Of a DNA stretch of 64,000 nt, positions 51,158 through 63,535 are shown in pieces; position 1 is the first letter of the stretch; each line of letters begins with the position of its first letter. The notes under the pieces are model-generated. The model was not told the DNA's origin. It saw only the letters and a program-made list of their open reading frames with translations, and searched no databases. Location of the stretch: assembly GCA_964020975.1 (NCBI GenBank), contig OZ026623.1, positions 74,058,785-74,122,784 on the forward strand, written 5' to 3'. The position numbers and the translations under genes were made by a program. Origin of the DNA: Hermodice carunculata (Eukaryota > Annelida > Polychaeta > Eunicida > Amphinomidae).

Positions 51158-52109
51158 TTTTCTCTGGTCTAGTCTTGAGACTTTCGGCAGAAGTCTCGGG
51201 GAAAAACTCATCTGTGTTCGGTAATACATATTGTGTGTGACTAATGGTGCACTTTCTGCCATTGGTGCTGAGTAATCATGGGCACCAGAGTTCTACATTG
51301 GCAACAAGAGTAACACATGATTTAAGCTTTATTACTTCTTCAAGCTGTTGCTATAGGTGCCCACTTAAGGACAGGTAAGACACCAAAAATAAATCGCACT
51401 TTAGTCAATCCTAGCTCAAACTGTATTTGCGTTAGGATAACATATCATATATGTGTGTAATCGTCATACTCCAAAAAATTTATATGGCCCGTATTTGGGT
51501 GTCTGTGATGTTAATTGTTGAATAAACAATTGAAAGTTGACTGCAAAGCATCAACCCCATATATGTCGATATAAGTCACTAATTATTTGTGATAAAATCA
51601 TAATTACACTTGTATCTTAATCCTGATATATTGGCAACAAAAAACGATCCTACGATTTTTCATGTTTGGTTTCGTTTTTCTGTTATCCATCCTCAAAGTT
51701 TCAATTTTCCCTTTGATTTTCAGGATGTTCATTTTCTTCATTTCCTAGAAAAAGAACGAAGCAAAATTTTGAAAATCGCTGAATTGTTTTTGCATTTTGG
51801 GCACTACAGAATCAAAAGCCGTAAACCGGATTAAATTTCGCCCAGCCGTTTTCTTGGAATAACCATTCTTAGGTGGGGTTCTCGTCCTTTTATCCTTTCT
51901 GAGAAAACAAGCTTCAAAGGACTTTGATGTAAATCATTTGCCTCTGAAACAATACCATTTGCTCAAGTTGAGTTGATATTTGTACAAAACGTGGAAAACA
52001 TCGTCCCTTAACATTTGGGGAGGTTGTCAATCAATTTTTGGCCAATCACATGAATAAAAGAGCCTTTGAAGTACAGAAACCATTATTTAGCGATCTGTTC
52101 AACGGCGAC

Positions 52110-52275
52110 ATGGACAGTCTGGTTTCAAAGCGTGACGTCATGGAGGCGGCCCTTCGGGCCCCGTGACCTCAAGCCTAGCAACAAAAGCTGTGTTGCCTTG
52201 CTTCGGTGGGCGGCCTACGGCCGCTCGTGGTCTGTGCACGGATGGCGGGTTTGGTCTTCCGCCCCCCAACCTCTT
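52110..52275. other. GC-rich patch with short palindromes
   Basis: An island of high GC in AT-rich DNA, holding ggcccttcgggcc and gcggcctacggccgc palindromes. No gene is recognised. It may be a nested insertion within the Polinton interval. Confidence 0.5.
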
Positions 52276-53234
52276 CATCCCGTTTTTAGGGATAGTATTT
52301 TATTGTATTTACTCCTATCTGGATACTTTATGTAGTTGGCTTGTTAGACTTGTCTGTACACAAGACACTTAGTTAGCTTGTCATTATTTTGTAGTTATTT
52401 TGTCAATGAGTTTCAATTCTCTTTCAAACTTGAATTTTGTAACGTTACTGTGTGTGTTTTCTCTGCTGTTCACGTTTATGGTTATTTCGATGTGTTTATT
52501 TGCACTTTTATTTCCTCATCCCTGGGTTTCGATAAGATATTATCATGTATGTGGGTATTGTTGATTAAAGTGTCAGTTTTTTCCCCGCCTGTCTTTGGTG
52601 TGCAGGACCACTGGGGTAATCCATCGCGGCACGGCCTTTGAAGGGACATCGTCAGACGATTGCCGCTCCTCTCGAACATTTAATGTCTCCCTTCGTTAGA
52701 ACACAAAACAAGCAAGATAACTATAAAGTAAACCACTAAGGCTATGATATGTTAGCATGTTTGCATCTTTTCCCTGCCCACAAGCATACTTTCGGCATGT
52801 CGCCTTTTTTCGTTTTGCCACCCTGATACCACTCTCCTTTTGCCATGGACCGTTGCTATCTGCAGCCACGTGACAGGCTATTAAGTATGATTGACGGGTG
52901 GCATTGTTCCGTTTGGCGGTTGAAAACCAAAATAACGACACATGGACGTTCGGATGTCCACATGCTTGTGTGGTTTTGGGCGTTTTTCTCATATTTCTAC
53001 TGTAGTTAAAAGCTTGAAATTTTGACAACTTATGGAAAGGATATTCATCTTGTAAAAACCGTTAAAATCTCAAAATCAGCCATGCAAAGATTTTTGGTGT
53101 CTTAACAAGTTTTTAATATCTGCAATAGTGCATTTATATTTGTCATCCTTTTTTACAGCGTTGTAGAGGTGTTTTGCCCCGTCATAACATCCTTGTTGGG
53201 AAGGGGTATAATATATAATTTGTTCAGATGTTAA

Positions 53235-53507
53235 TTGACAACTGCAGAAATGGGCTGCGTGGTACCCATGAATATATATTGGATTTAACTTTAGATTTAT
53301 GAATTATACTAGTACTATTCCGAACGATGACATAACCGCTTATGATAATGGATTATATGTGATTAAAAATGTTTTGATTCACCATATTTAGATAGGAATG
53401 AGTCATTCTTTCTTGACGTCACGATGAGTCATCCTTTTGGGTGAGTCATCCCCTCTGACATCATTCAGTCTCTGATCTCATCTCCCAATGAGTCATCCTT
53501 CCTCACT
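53235..53507 (-). repeat. Right inverted terminal repeat of the Polinton fossil
   Basis: Reverse complement of the left repeat. The subterminal motif gagtcatcc occurs several times. The outermost plausible end is ...CCTCACT at 53507 (5'-AGTG when read inward), which would fit the AGT start of Polintons, but the left repeat does not confirm it. Confidence 0.8.
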
Positions 53508-54184
53508 GCGCATGCACAACCGGAAGTGCCAGCCGAAAAGTCGACATACAAGAAGTATTACGTAACACTTGGACACATGCTAAGCACATCTGGCTCGCCT
53601 ATTAACTCGTGTGTTTTAATTAACTTTATATTTGCTTTGAGTCGTCATGCCTCGTCGTGTGATGGGAGCATCCAAATGCGACCAGGCGCAGCAACATGCA
53701 TTATGATTTTGATAGTAATTGTACTTTGATTAAGAATTGCTGCCCACTGGTCATCTCTGGCTTGGCACTATTACAAGATTTTGTCCTTCACCCTTAATGG
53801 GTGGCCACTGTCATCTAGTTCATTTGTGGCTACCGCTTTTACCAGGAAGGCTGGCACCCACCTATTGGGATTTTTTTCTGTCTTTTTCTATCATACACCA
53901 TTCACCACATTAAATACAATACTCTCTGAAATTGAATGTAGAACATCAGATCGCCTCATATGCTTAATAGGGGAGATTTTATGCACAATTATAAAAACAA
54001 CTTTCATATAATATAACTATACCACCAAGGTATATATGTGTATTTGTTTCTTTTATGGTGGCTATATAGGCTTCTTTTTTTATTATACTCCCCTATATTT
54101 GTCATAAGTTGTCTCCATATAACGGATATGAAAGTTTAATACATGTTGGAGGTTAAAGTGATCTCACGGTAGTTACCTAATGAA
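53508..54184. other. Unassigned spacer
   Basis: No gene or element is recognised. Confidence 0.55.
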
Positions 54185-54985
54185 TAAATACATCCCACTT
54201 TGTGAATTATTTCATGTCGCCCAGGAATCAGTTATCTAGATGGTCTTCCAATAATTTAAAAACGTTGAAAAGTTCAATCAATACATTTACTAGATATGCT
54301 CCGCAATTCGTAATGTATTCATTGGGTATATTGTCAACCCCATATACCTTACCATTTATCATTTACTTATTGCAAGATATACTTTGCCAGCGTCGATTGA
54401 TGTATGAGTAAGTTCCTTGGTATCACCACAATAATTCGTAAGGCTGACGACCTTCTCCTTATCAGTGACATAGGCCTTAGATGGCTTGTTAGTTGGGTTA
54501 CACATACCAAGATTTTTTTAATATTCACCTAAAACTTTTCATGTTCCCTTCCTGTCTTTTATGGCAAGATAACTGTCAGTTGGAACATTAACTTTTAATG
54601 TAAAACGGTTGTTGTCATTCAGACGCCTCAATATTCTCGAGAAGCCCTTGTGTTTTTAGTTCCTTTTAAGGAATTGGCTGTTTTAAGGTTCACTTTATGT
54701 GACATTCTGTTCAATATTGGTTTTCGTATTTATGTTCGACATTTTCCTCCCAGAATTCCTGTACTGGATCAACATTAATATTGCCACTGTCTGACCCGTA
54801 TCTGTAAAATCTGTTGGCCGTCTTATGATTCTTACTAACTTTACCAATTTCTTTATGCCACACCCTGTCGGCTTGGCCTTTGAGTGTTTTCCAAAATATG
54901 ACACATTCCACAACCCAGACATAAGGTATTACATAAACCATCTCGTTCTTCATTAAGAGTCTGCAATGCATCGCAGTTCCATACC
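54185..54985 (-). mobile_element. Decayed LINE fragment (RT N-terminal part), minus strand
   Basis: On the minus strand NGKVYGVDNIPNEYITNC continuing GAYLVNVLIELFN at about 54355-54260 is the RT1 region of a LINE (normally NGKAxGxDNIPxE). Upstream of it (about 54970-54700) lie pre-RT linker scraps (KTANRFYRYGSDSG, VDPVQEFWEEN). Stops and frame changes are present. The style is L1/RTE-like; the clade is uncertain. Confidence 0.75.
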
Positions 54986-55924
54986 TGAAAAGAAGTTAAT
55001 TCCCCGGTGTTCCCGTTAGTTTTTTCATTGTTTGGTTCTGAGTGACTGGAGTATGTGCTTCACTTTCATGTCTGGTCTTGTTACAGTGGCCATGAATACG
55101 TAGTTTTTTATGAGCACTACCTAGATCGTAAATACGTAATTGGTCTAAGGTAACCTCTGAAAAGGCCTGGAAACCCCAATCACCAAAACATAATGAAAAA
55201 AAACAAAAATCTCAGACCTCACTACCTAGTGTATACTTATGTGCTCAGGGCGAAACCATTAAAGACCAATATATCCAAAGTGTCAGCTAGCCCTGCTAGG
55301 AGGTTTCCACTTGGGAAGGCGATACCTTTCTTTACACAGCAACTGAAGTGCACAGCAATTGCATCATTGCCTTATCATTTTGTGTTTCTGTGGTATTTGA
55401 TTTCTTGACCTTTGACCCTGCAGCCTCTGCAAGTAACCTTTGTGACAAGCCTTCAAACAGATTTGGTGTGTCCTGGTACTTTGCAGAAGGAGCAGGCTTC
55501 CTCTTGGTTTTCTAAAACTCGGTACCTGTGGCCAATATTACCATATACGTGGACGCTAACCAGAATAAAACTCCTAGCTCCAAGAGCTCATGAGTTATCA
55601 ATGATGAAATAAAACAGCCATATGACATTCAACATTTGACCAACGTCTTCAGGTAAAACCAACATGGAGTCAATACAGAAAGGACTATCAATGCATACTA
55701 TATCGAATATCTAGCTCAGCTTAGTCACAGGTCATTTAAGCTAACATTTTTCAAAAGGTAAAAGTATAACAAAAGAAAGTATTAGTGAGTGGCTATCATA
55801 AATTCATGCTAGACCCTTACCAGGTACACTTACACTGGTAGATCACACAAATATAATAATAATTGTAATTTTCAACCCAATGGTGCGAGCAAGGATAGGT
55901 ACAGCAAAAAGCTGAGATTCACAA
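54986..55924. other. Unassigned spacer
   Basis: No gene or element is recognised. Confidence 0.55.
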
Positions 55925-55978
55925 ATTACAAAACAACAGGAGTCTTCCAATACCAGGGTGAAGAAAGGAATTTTACTG

Positions 55979-56164
55979 TTGACTTGAGACAGGCAGTCAC
56001 TCTTCACTCTTGACTTGAGACAGGCAGTCACTCTTCACTCTTGACTTGAGACAGGCAGTCACTCTTCACTCTTGACTTGAGACAGACAGTCACTCTTCAC
56101 TCTTGAATTCAGACAGGCAGTCCCTCTTCACTCTTGACTTAAGACAGGCAGTCACTCTTCCCTC
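55979..56164 (+). repeat. 31-bp minisatellite, 6 copies
   Basis: Exact 31-bp period with units starting at 55979, 56010, 56041, 56072, 56103 and 56134. The unit begins ttgacttgagacaggcagtc. The first three copies are identical and the last three carry one to four changes. The core is the gacttgagacaggcagtcac motif of the 492-bp satellite. Confidence 0.96.
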
Positions 56165-56408
56165 TTTCAGTGTCACACTCTGCCCTGAGTCAACAACTTT
56201 CATCGGCGCAATTTAGGCACAATGCACCCTAAGGGAGCAGAGGCAAGCTGTTTTCCTGGACTGTTATATTCTATGTGACTACAGGCATCCTGGTACTTGA
56301 TGCGAGATCTATACACAACGAACATGAACCTGATACCCTTATTTTAATTCAGAGCAGTTCATGTTTAGTAGTTTGACCTAAGTTGGAGTTGGCACTGAAA
56401 AAGTAACA
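56165..56408. mobile_element. piggyBac-type MITE nested in the repeat relative
   Basis: The ends are inverted: TTTCAGTGTCA on the left and TTGGCACTGAAAAAG on the right, resembling a CCCTTTCAGTGCCA-type terminus. The TTAA targets are eroded (the right side reads GTAA). The left interior aligns with the hairpin segment at 36326-36420 and the right interior with 57488-57633. Confidence 0.6.
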
Positions 56409-57487
56409 AGGCAAACAGTGGTTTTAAACTTGTCCTCTCAACCATTTGATGGGCAACGTTTTTCCTTTATACTGACAAATTAACAATCACTTCAATTCTT
56501 GGGTTTAGCATAACCATTAAATGTAAAAATTTAATTTGCAAATCTAGGTAACTCGGTTGCCCTGCTTATAAGTTAGTAGATTGATCTGTTCATTTACCAT
56601 GGTCAAATCATATCACATACACAAGATGCTGTGTCTCTACATCAATTTCTTTACTTATTCATTTTTGAGAATAGTTTAAAAGGGCTTGTTTCCAAATACA
56701 TCTTCAACGGTTTTCAAAATTTCTCCGAGACACACCTTTAATGGATGTCAATCTTGTTTTTATATAGGTGACTTTGACTGAATACCTAAGGCCACAGAAC
56801 AGATTGAATGAACCTACGGGGTAGATAATTTGTTCGACATGACAATGCACAATTTGGGGTCTAGCTAAAAATTGCATATTGAAGACTGTGGGTTGACTCT
56901 GAACGTCATGGCTATATTAGTTATTTTGCTTTTATAGGATGAGAACTGAAGGCGTTATGGTACAGTATCATTGTATCTGACAAATAAGAAATGCAATGCG
57001 TGGTGGTCAGATTGACAGTGTGCCTGAGTAGCTTCATATTTATATCATTTTTTCCCAAGGTTAAAGGGCCACTATAATGAATCGAGTTGAGAAGAATATT
57101 GCTCATAACCAGAAATTTAGTCCCAGTAATGAGAGCAAAATTAAATACAGCTCAGGCAGAGATATGAGAATTAGCAAACATCCACCATGCCAATATTAAA
57201 ACATAAATATCAGTGCTGACTTGAGACAGACAAATGAAACATCATGATCATTTAAATTTTGTCGTATTATCCAAACGCAGATTGATATAAAGAATGGAGT
57301 TTCGTATGTGGAATCATAATACAGTTTAAAGCTATTTATCAACTTGTCCTTGTGTATAGCCTTTCAAGATTGAAAACATGCTATCACGTTTTTACTACCA
57401 CTGGATTTCCTATATTTTGAAAGAAATTACAAAATCTAAAAAGACCAAGTCTAGCCATATACCTTAAATAGCTAATGCAACAATTCT
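56409..57487. other. Unassigned spacer
   Basis: Apart from the end of the repeat relative (to 56460), nothing is recognised. A single tgacttgagaca motif occurs near 57216. Confidence 0.5.
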
Positions 57488-57633
57488 AGATTATTATATT
57501 CTACGTAACTACAGGCATGCTGGTACTTGAATGTCTTTTTTCAAGAGCCCTAAACAAGCACCCTTATCACAATTCAGAGTAGGTGGTTTTTAAATAGTCT
57601 GAATTTAGTGGCAGTTTGCACTGAAAGAGTTAA
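57488..57633. mobile_element. Partial piggyBac-type MITE (right half)
   Basis: tatattctacgtaactacag matches 56266-56285 with two changes, and the two stay alignable through caggcat.ctggtacttga to the terminus. It ends GCACTGAAAGAGTTAA, a TTAA-flanked piggyBac-like end. No left end is visible. Confidence 0.6.
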
Positions 57634-58419
57634 AACGTGTTACACGCCACCTAGCTACCACATTATATAGTAGTTCCCCGCGTTCAATTGGGAAAAGAAA
57701 ATTGTTTGTGCCAAATTACTGTAACTTTACACTATATTCGAATTTTTGCTTTTAAAGTTATGTGTTCTAGAAAAATATACACGTTTTTGTTAATATTGCC
57801 GTGCATTGATCTGTCTTACATATTGCTATTCTAATGTGTGCTTGGGCACCAGATATCATTTTCTCCATCCAGCTTTAGAGATCCAAAGAGTCTCAGGAGA
57901 GTAGTGCTGTGACACTGTGCAAAACAAAAAAAGTAGGCTGGATGGGCATGATTTAGTTACTTTGAGGGTGATAACAATGTTCAATTGTTTACACGTAATT
58001 GTTATAGTGCGGATTTTTAGCTATCATAGTAAAAAATGTCATAAACATTAAAATAATGTGGGTCCTAGAAGTACTTGTCAATTTATATGCAGTGTATCTC
58101 ACAGACATTTTCATATAAGGTATATTGATGATACCCATGACATATCTGAATTGCGGATATATCCTTTAAGTCTCCAGATGGAGCGTCCTTTCCACTACTT
58201 TGCCGATGTTGATGAATTTCCTAATTGCCTCTAAAAGTTTTAGTTTTTCTGTCCTGATATAGACTTAATTAAACTAAATGATAGAATTTTCATTCCTTTT
58301 GAACTAAAGGATGGGAAAAACATGATTAACTTCCACGATATGGATCTTCACCTGCACTTCTTGTCTGAATTAAATCCAATTAATTGTTCCTCTAATATTT
58401 AATACTATATTTTTTCTAT
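57634..58419. other. Unassigned spacer
   Basis: No gene or element is recognised. Confidence 0.5.
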
Positions 58420-58600
58420 ATAACTACCAATTTGGTTTTCGTAACAAATACACTAGTGAATATGCAGCGAGTTATTAATCTTGTAAAATATCCCAAGCAT
58501 TTGGAAAGGGGAAAAAATGTGCGAAGCGTATTTCTACACGTTTCTGAGGCCCTCGATGCAATAATGGCAAGACATTTGTCTTTCGCTTTGTGCAGTATCT
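58420..58600 (+). mobile_element. Short LINE fragment (RT)
   Basis: NYQFGFRNKYTSEYAASY (58423-58476) followed, in another frame, by ERGKNVRSVFLHVSEALDAI (58505-58563) matches the QFGFRxxxST ... GVFLDLSKAFDTI stretch of a CR1/jockey-like reverse transcriptase. It is too short and broken to code. Confidence 0.65.
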
Positions 58601-61600
58601 ATCTACTGCTGTCTCAGCCGGAGGGAGTATAAGCCCTAGGGCTTTCGGCCCTCCTGTTTTATTGATATTGCTTGTCTATGTTCCCTAAGCGAAAAGAGAA
58701 TCGAGCAGCCTACTTACCAGACAATAACGTATCGGACAAACACACTATATAACCAATGGGCCAGGGTATGGAATGTTTTCGCCTCCATATGAACGAAGCA
58801 AATATAGTCACTCACTTGGCCTTTTACAGAAACATGACTTGGTACGTCATACAAATGCTCTGAATGTTCTCCCTGTCACAAAAGGATGTAAAGTCACCGT
58901 GTTTTTTCTTCTTAAGAAACGGATATGCGCATAAAGCTTCATCTGTGTGTCCTCGTAAAAATATTTTATATTATGCATCATCCCTTCGGAAAATATTAAC
59001 TGCGTGTTAATGTTTTATTTTACTGTATTTTGACTTTAAATAAAGATTATTGTATCCATTGCTTTGTATGTTATATGTGTAGGTATATTTATTTCATGAT
59101 TGTCGACTACTTATACAAAACAAAACAATACAAACATTTTGTTAATTAAGGGTAGCATCACAGGGTCTACCAGGAATATTGTTGATGTGGACTGTCATTT
59201 TGTTCCGATGACCCTGTTTTAATGCTTTAAAGCAATCGGAGAAACATCGTGTGTTAACCTCCACGCAAATGTGCATCTGCAATCCATTATGTTCCAATCC
59301 GATAGGCCTGCTTTTATAGTTGTATGGGTCTTAGTAAATTGTCATAATGGTGGACATAGAACATTATAGAATTTATAAGGCCCGAAACATTTGTTTCAAA
59401 AGAACAAAGTCTCTCTTCTATAATAGGCTTAAGTCTAGATCTCATGTCAACCGCCAGACACTACAGAAACCAAAATGATCCTTAAATAATAAACACTATT
59501 CAAAGTCACCATACAGTCTCAATTTGCCTATTAAAGAGCAGCATCATCATGCGCGAGTCTATGATGCCATGTCGTCTGAGGCCTGTATCAACGGTATTCA
59601 CGCTAAAGGGAAAGTTAAACTTCAATCCATCACCAGAAGTAAGTAACCGTTATTACTGCAGGCCACAAGCTTCTTAAGGTACCTGATAAACTTGATGTCG
59701 AGTATAGCGTGTAATCTTAGCCTGATGTCTCTTGCTCAAAACGAATAAAATGAACTGGTCGTATATGCACATGCGGGAAACATTGCCAACGCATTTGAAA
59801 TTGAAAAGTGACAAACCAAATAGTATAACGTTACTGTATTTTTGTACATACCATACTATGTGATGTATTAATAATAATGAAATTACTGACCACAAGGTGT
59901 ATGGAATATAAGTCCGACCAGGTGTGACTCAGTCTGCTACATTAGGCTGTTCCAAAACATTTCTTCAAATAAAAACAAACCTTTCTTTTAGCCAAATCTG
60001 TCAACATTTTCTAACTTCTTGCACTAAAGTTAGTCAAGGTCATCATGACACAAGGCTGAAATGTTGAAGAAAATATTGAAATTGTCTATCCATAATAATA
60101 CACCGAATTTTAATTATAGAGACTTACCAAACAGTATCTGACTTCACTCTAACCTACTTCTTTCAGTCTATTTCTGCATGTATCATCGTCACCGACTAAA
60201 TCCAGGAAAATAGCCCAGGGGAAATGCATTACACTTCACAAAAATCTCGTTGGTTCAATCTAATAATATGGGTCAAAATTGACCTTTTGCCGTAAAACTT
60301 TAAGCTTACAATCTGTATGAGGGTAAACTGTGGTCAGACGCCAGCAAATTTAGCATTCATAACATAATTGATGTATCAGCGATGTTCATTTTCAACCATA
60401 TAATCATACGAATAACAAACCGTTGGTACAGAACAATGCTTTGCTTACATTTATTTAAGTGTACGTTTGTTGGTGCAAGCAGCCGTATCCGTTATTGTGG
60501 ATAAGTAAAGAAACGAAAGATACATAAATTGTTTACGCAAGTTTAATATACTATATGTTCAGATACCTTTACAGTCATGCCTGATTCTACACAATAATTG
60601 TTCATACAGACCATGCCAACCAGCAAAAATTACATCATATATTTCCAACCAATACATAGTGGTGTTAAAAGTGAATAAAATGGTGTTATACAATTACAAG
60701 CATTGCTCCATGTAACGAGCTCATATTTAGTATTATAGGTAATAAATAAACTATGAACAGCAACATATGTTTGTTTGGAAGTTTCCTTTTATTATCTACC
60801 ATAACCGAAGGTAAACCGTTTTTGCGTTGACCACTAAAAGTGTATTTGCGAATATTAAGACTGAAAAGACGAGAACTGGTATTAGGAATTAGAAACTACC
60901 AATTTCACATAGAGGGTAGTGATATTGACGGTAGGACAACTGTTGTGGAATTCAAAATAAATTTATAATACGTACTCGTAAACATATAAGTAACGTGGCT
61001 TACCAAGATAGCAATCAGTAATTGGACATAACATTGCATAATGGGACGCCACTGTGACATTTTTATGGTCATTTGACCTTGAGTGCACGAAAAAAATGGT
61101 GGTCAAGTGATCTTCAAATATTACCAAAATCACATTTTGTCAAGACATCCATCACTGATTGAAAAATAAACCCTTCATTGACATGTTTCTAGATTATTGA
61201 CTATTCATTTTTCCAATTTAATGTGATCAGATTTGTATAATGAGTTGATATGTTATTATGACCCTTCAAGAGCATTCAAGGTTAAACTTTTTGTACTTCC
61301 CTTTTAGTGTTTTGAATTGTAACCATGGACCTCTTATCCACCGTTACCAACATAAAAGCCTTTATCGAGTTTTTCTTACTATTTTATAGTAACGCAGTTA
61401 AAAGATGCATGTAGCCTTAACATTAATTTCTTATTTCAATACTTCGTTAAATTTTGCTGAGCATAGTCAAGTCGGAGTACATTTGTATCATGTGTATAGA
61501 GTAAACAATACGCAGAAAAAGTTATAAAAAAGAGAAGGGAATGGAACGCCATCTTTTCAACAAATCATGGCTCAGCGGCTCAAAACATGTGCCTCTGCAA

Positions 61601-61897
61601 TTTTGAAGAGATGTCGAGGCAATTGCCCAGTCAAGAATTCTTGCGCAAGATTTGTTTAAAGTATCCGAATGTCATCGGAATACGGTCGTTTCAACAAACT
61701 CTTCAGAAGCGCACCAAACATAAATCCCATCAAACCTCAAGTGAATCTGGCTTGGCGTTTACGATAAGATGAAAATTTGAATAACCTTTGCAGTCACCAC
61801 AGACGTGCGTTAAACTATCAGTACTCAAAGTAGAAAGTGCTCTGAGATCGGGGTTCAGAGCTTCTTGGCTCATTGAAAACACTTGGCAAGATTCTTC
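58601..61897. other. Unassigned sequence
   Basis: No supported gene. A palindrome aagccctagggctt lies near 58632. The stretch 59525-59640, ending at a GTAAGT site, was considered as an exon but not supported. Confidence 0.5.
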
Positions 61898-62171
61898 ATG
61901 GCCACCAAGTTTCAGTTAAATCTGAACATTTTTTTGGAAAGAAATTAAAATTGCTATAAGTATATAATTCACATAAAAATAACGTAGATAGAGCTGCATT
62001 ATGTTTTAAGCTAAATCGCCTGATGGCTGTAGAGATGGCCACCAAGTTTCAGTTAAATCTGAACAGTTTTTTTGGAAAGAAATTAAAATTGCTAAAAGTA
62101 TATAATTCACAAAAAAATAACCTAGATAGAGCTGCATTATGTTTTAAGCTAAATCGACTGATGGCTGTAGA
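61898..62171 (+). repeat. 137-bp tandem duplication
   Basis: atggccaccaagtttcagtt begins at 61898 and again at 62035. The two 137-bp copies match to roughly 95 percent, differing at about eight positions including length changes in A/T runs. Confidence 0.95.
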
Positions 62172-63283
62172 GAAAAAAGAGGACCCACCATATATCCAGA
62201 GGTGGTAAGCAAACTGAAGTAACAGTCACTCAACATTTAAACAAGCTTGGTGGAAGTAGACATAAGGTACTTCCCCACCAAGGTGTAGAAAGCACTTCAA
62301 ATGATTTTGGAAACATAAAAAAATGTGAATTGTGGGTAAATGGAGGGATGGTGGAGAGGCGGACAATGCATGACTGGTCATTCTATACGGGTGTCCTTAT
62401 GCTAGAACACAATAATCTGATTGGTATGAGATATTGTAAGCGAGCGGCATATATAACAATGAAAAATACCGTTTCTATACAAGTCATTTATAAGATTACA
62501 CACTGCAATAATACCATACCTGTGATACATTTTAAAACTATGTTTTTCTTTCATCTGATGTAAATGTATGAAGGAAATATTGAAACATTTAAACTCATGC
62601 ACTTATCTTAAATCTGTTATTATGTCTGTATATTAATTTTGAGAGACGCGTGACTATTTGTTTTGATGGTTCTCCAATTTATGCCTTTATGTACCCTCCA
62701 TGCATCACCTTTCATGGAAGAGTCTCTTTGGATTTCACAAGTGTGTTGTATGTGGGTCAGAAAAGGCCACACAATGTTTCAATTCTTGTGACATTTATTA
62801 TGTTTATTTACCGTTAAATTTCTCCAAAACTGGAAGCCGGATTCTCATTAAAGTAAGAGAAAACATAGCTGAGCTCACTTTCCACCAAAATATGTTTATT
62901 AAGTGGGTAAAATGATTGATATATCTTGGATACTTTTGAACTTCTGTGATGTTAAAAATAGCAACATGCATTTTTTTATTTTCTCCTGCCTTCTGGGAAG
63001 AAACTATATGTATACTGTAACGCTAGCACTAAGACTTAGTATGAACAGGCGTAAGCATAGCGTCCAACAAATCGGAAGACTGCCTCAGTTTTTGGAGAAT
63101 TCGTGAGAACAAGTAGGCCAAACCCGCTCTTGGACCTATTACTTTATGACCGACATGGGCTTCAAAGCGGATTAATGGCTTACACATCATTTATTTATGA
63201 ATCTGTGTGCCGTTTTCTCCGTGTTCTCGAGATTTTGTGTGTGATGCGTATGATGCGATCTCTGATCTGAATGCAGCACATGG
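62172..63283. other. Unassigned spacer
   Basis: No gene or element is recognised. Confidence 0.5.
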
Positions 63284-63535
63284 GCTTCAAGAACATTCTC
63301 AAATAGCTCGCTTTTTAGCATCCAACAATAGGCCTGACCTAAGCCATTGTTCAAAACAAAAGTTTTTCGGGTTACCATTGTTTGGAACAAAAGCTCTAGT
63401 AAGGCCTATGCTGCAAGAACATCGTCAGGTCGCTCGCTCTTTAGCACCCAACAGTGGGCCATGCCTGAGCCATTGTTCAAAACAAAAGATTCTGTGGGTT
63501 ACCCTTGTGTGGAACAAAATATCTGGTAAAGTCTT
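63284..63535 (+). repeat. 126-bp tandem duplication (42-codon period)
   Basis: gcttcaagaacattctcaaa at 63284 aligns with gctgcaagaacatcgtcagg at 63410, and the similarity (about 80 percent) continues for the whole period. The plus-strand frame through both copies is open (about 63207-63581), so both encode similar peptides (LQEHSQIARFLAS / LQEHRQVARSLAP ... LSHCSKQK). No ATG starts the frame and no known domain is seen, so I do not call a gene. Confidence 0.8.

Larger units (their letters stand above)
43372..53507. mobile_element. Polinton/Maverick fossil, about 10 kb, broken
   Basis: Two long inverted terminal repeats (about 43372-43630 and 53235-53507) bound it. Its parts in order: an integrase core with a chromodomain-like tail on the plus strand (about 43.6-44.8 kb, with an (AT)n tract grown inside it); pieces at 46.0-46.9 kb (+); a capsid-protein-like piece of the F54H12.2-like type (about 46.9-47.85 kb, +); a packaging-ATPase-like piece on the minus strand (about 48.9-49.3 kb); and unassigned minus-strand pieces near 48.05-48.41 and 49.8-50.04 kb. 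No polymerase B was recognised. At about half the usual 15-20 kb it has lost material. Each gene is clearly broken, with roughly a dozen or more breaks in all. The ends differ at perhaps one base in six by eye, so the insertion is old. Confidence 0.82.
55925..56460 (+). repeat. Decayed relative of the 492-bp unit, with internal expansion and a nested MITE
   Basis: The left part (cttccaataccagggtgaag ... gacttgagacaggcagtcac) and the right part (aaggcaaacagtggttttaa followed by cttgtcctctcaacc) match consecutive parts of the satellite unit. Between them lie six 31-bp tandem copies and a TTAA-type MITE that are absent from the unit. Confidence 0.82.

Noticed and set aside
52066-52335. 89-codon Trp/Arg-rich frame
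   Set aside because: It is produced by the GC-rich palindromic patch; two overlapping frames are equally open and neither matches a known family.
59525-59640. Possible exon ending at GTAAGT
   Set aside because: A donor-like hexamer is common by chance. No matching acceptor, domain or partner exon was found.
61587-61772. 61-codon frame with a Lys/Gln-rich peptide
   Set aside because: No domain, no context and the length is within random expectation.
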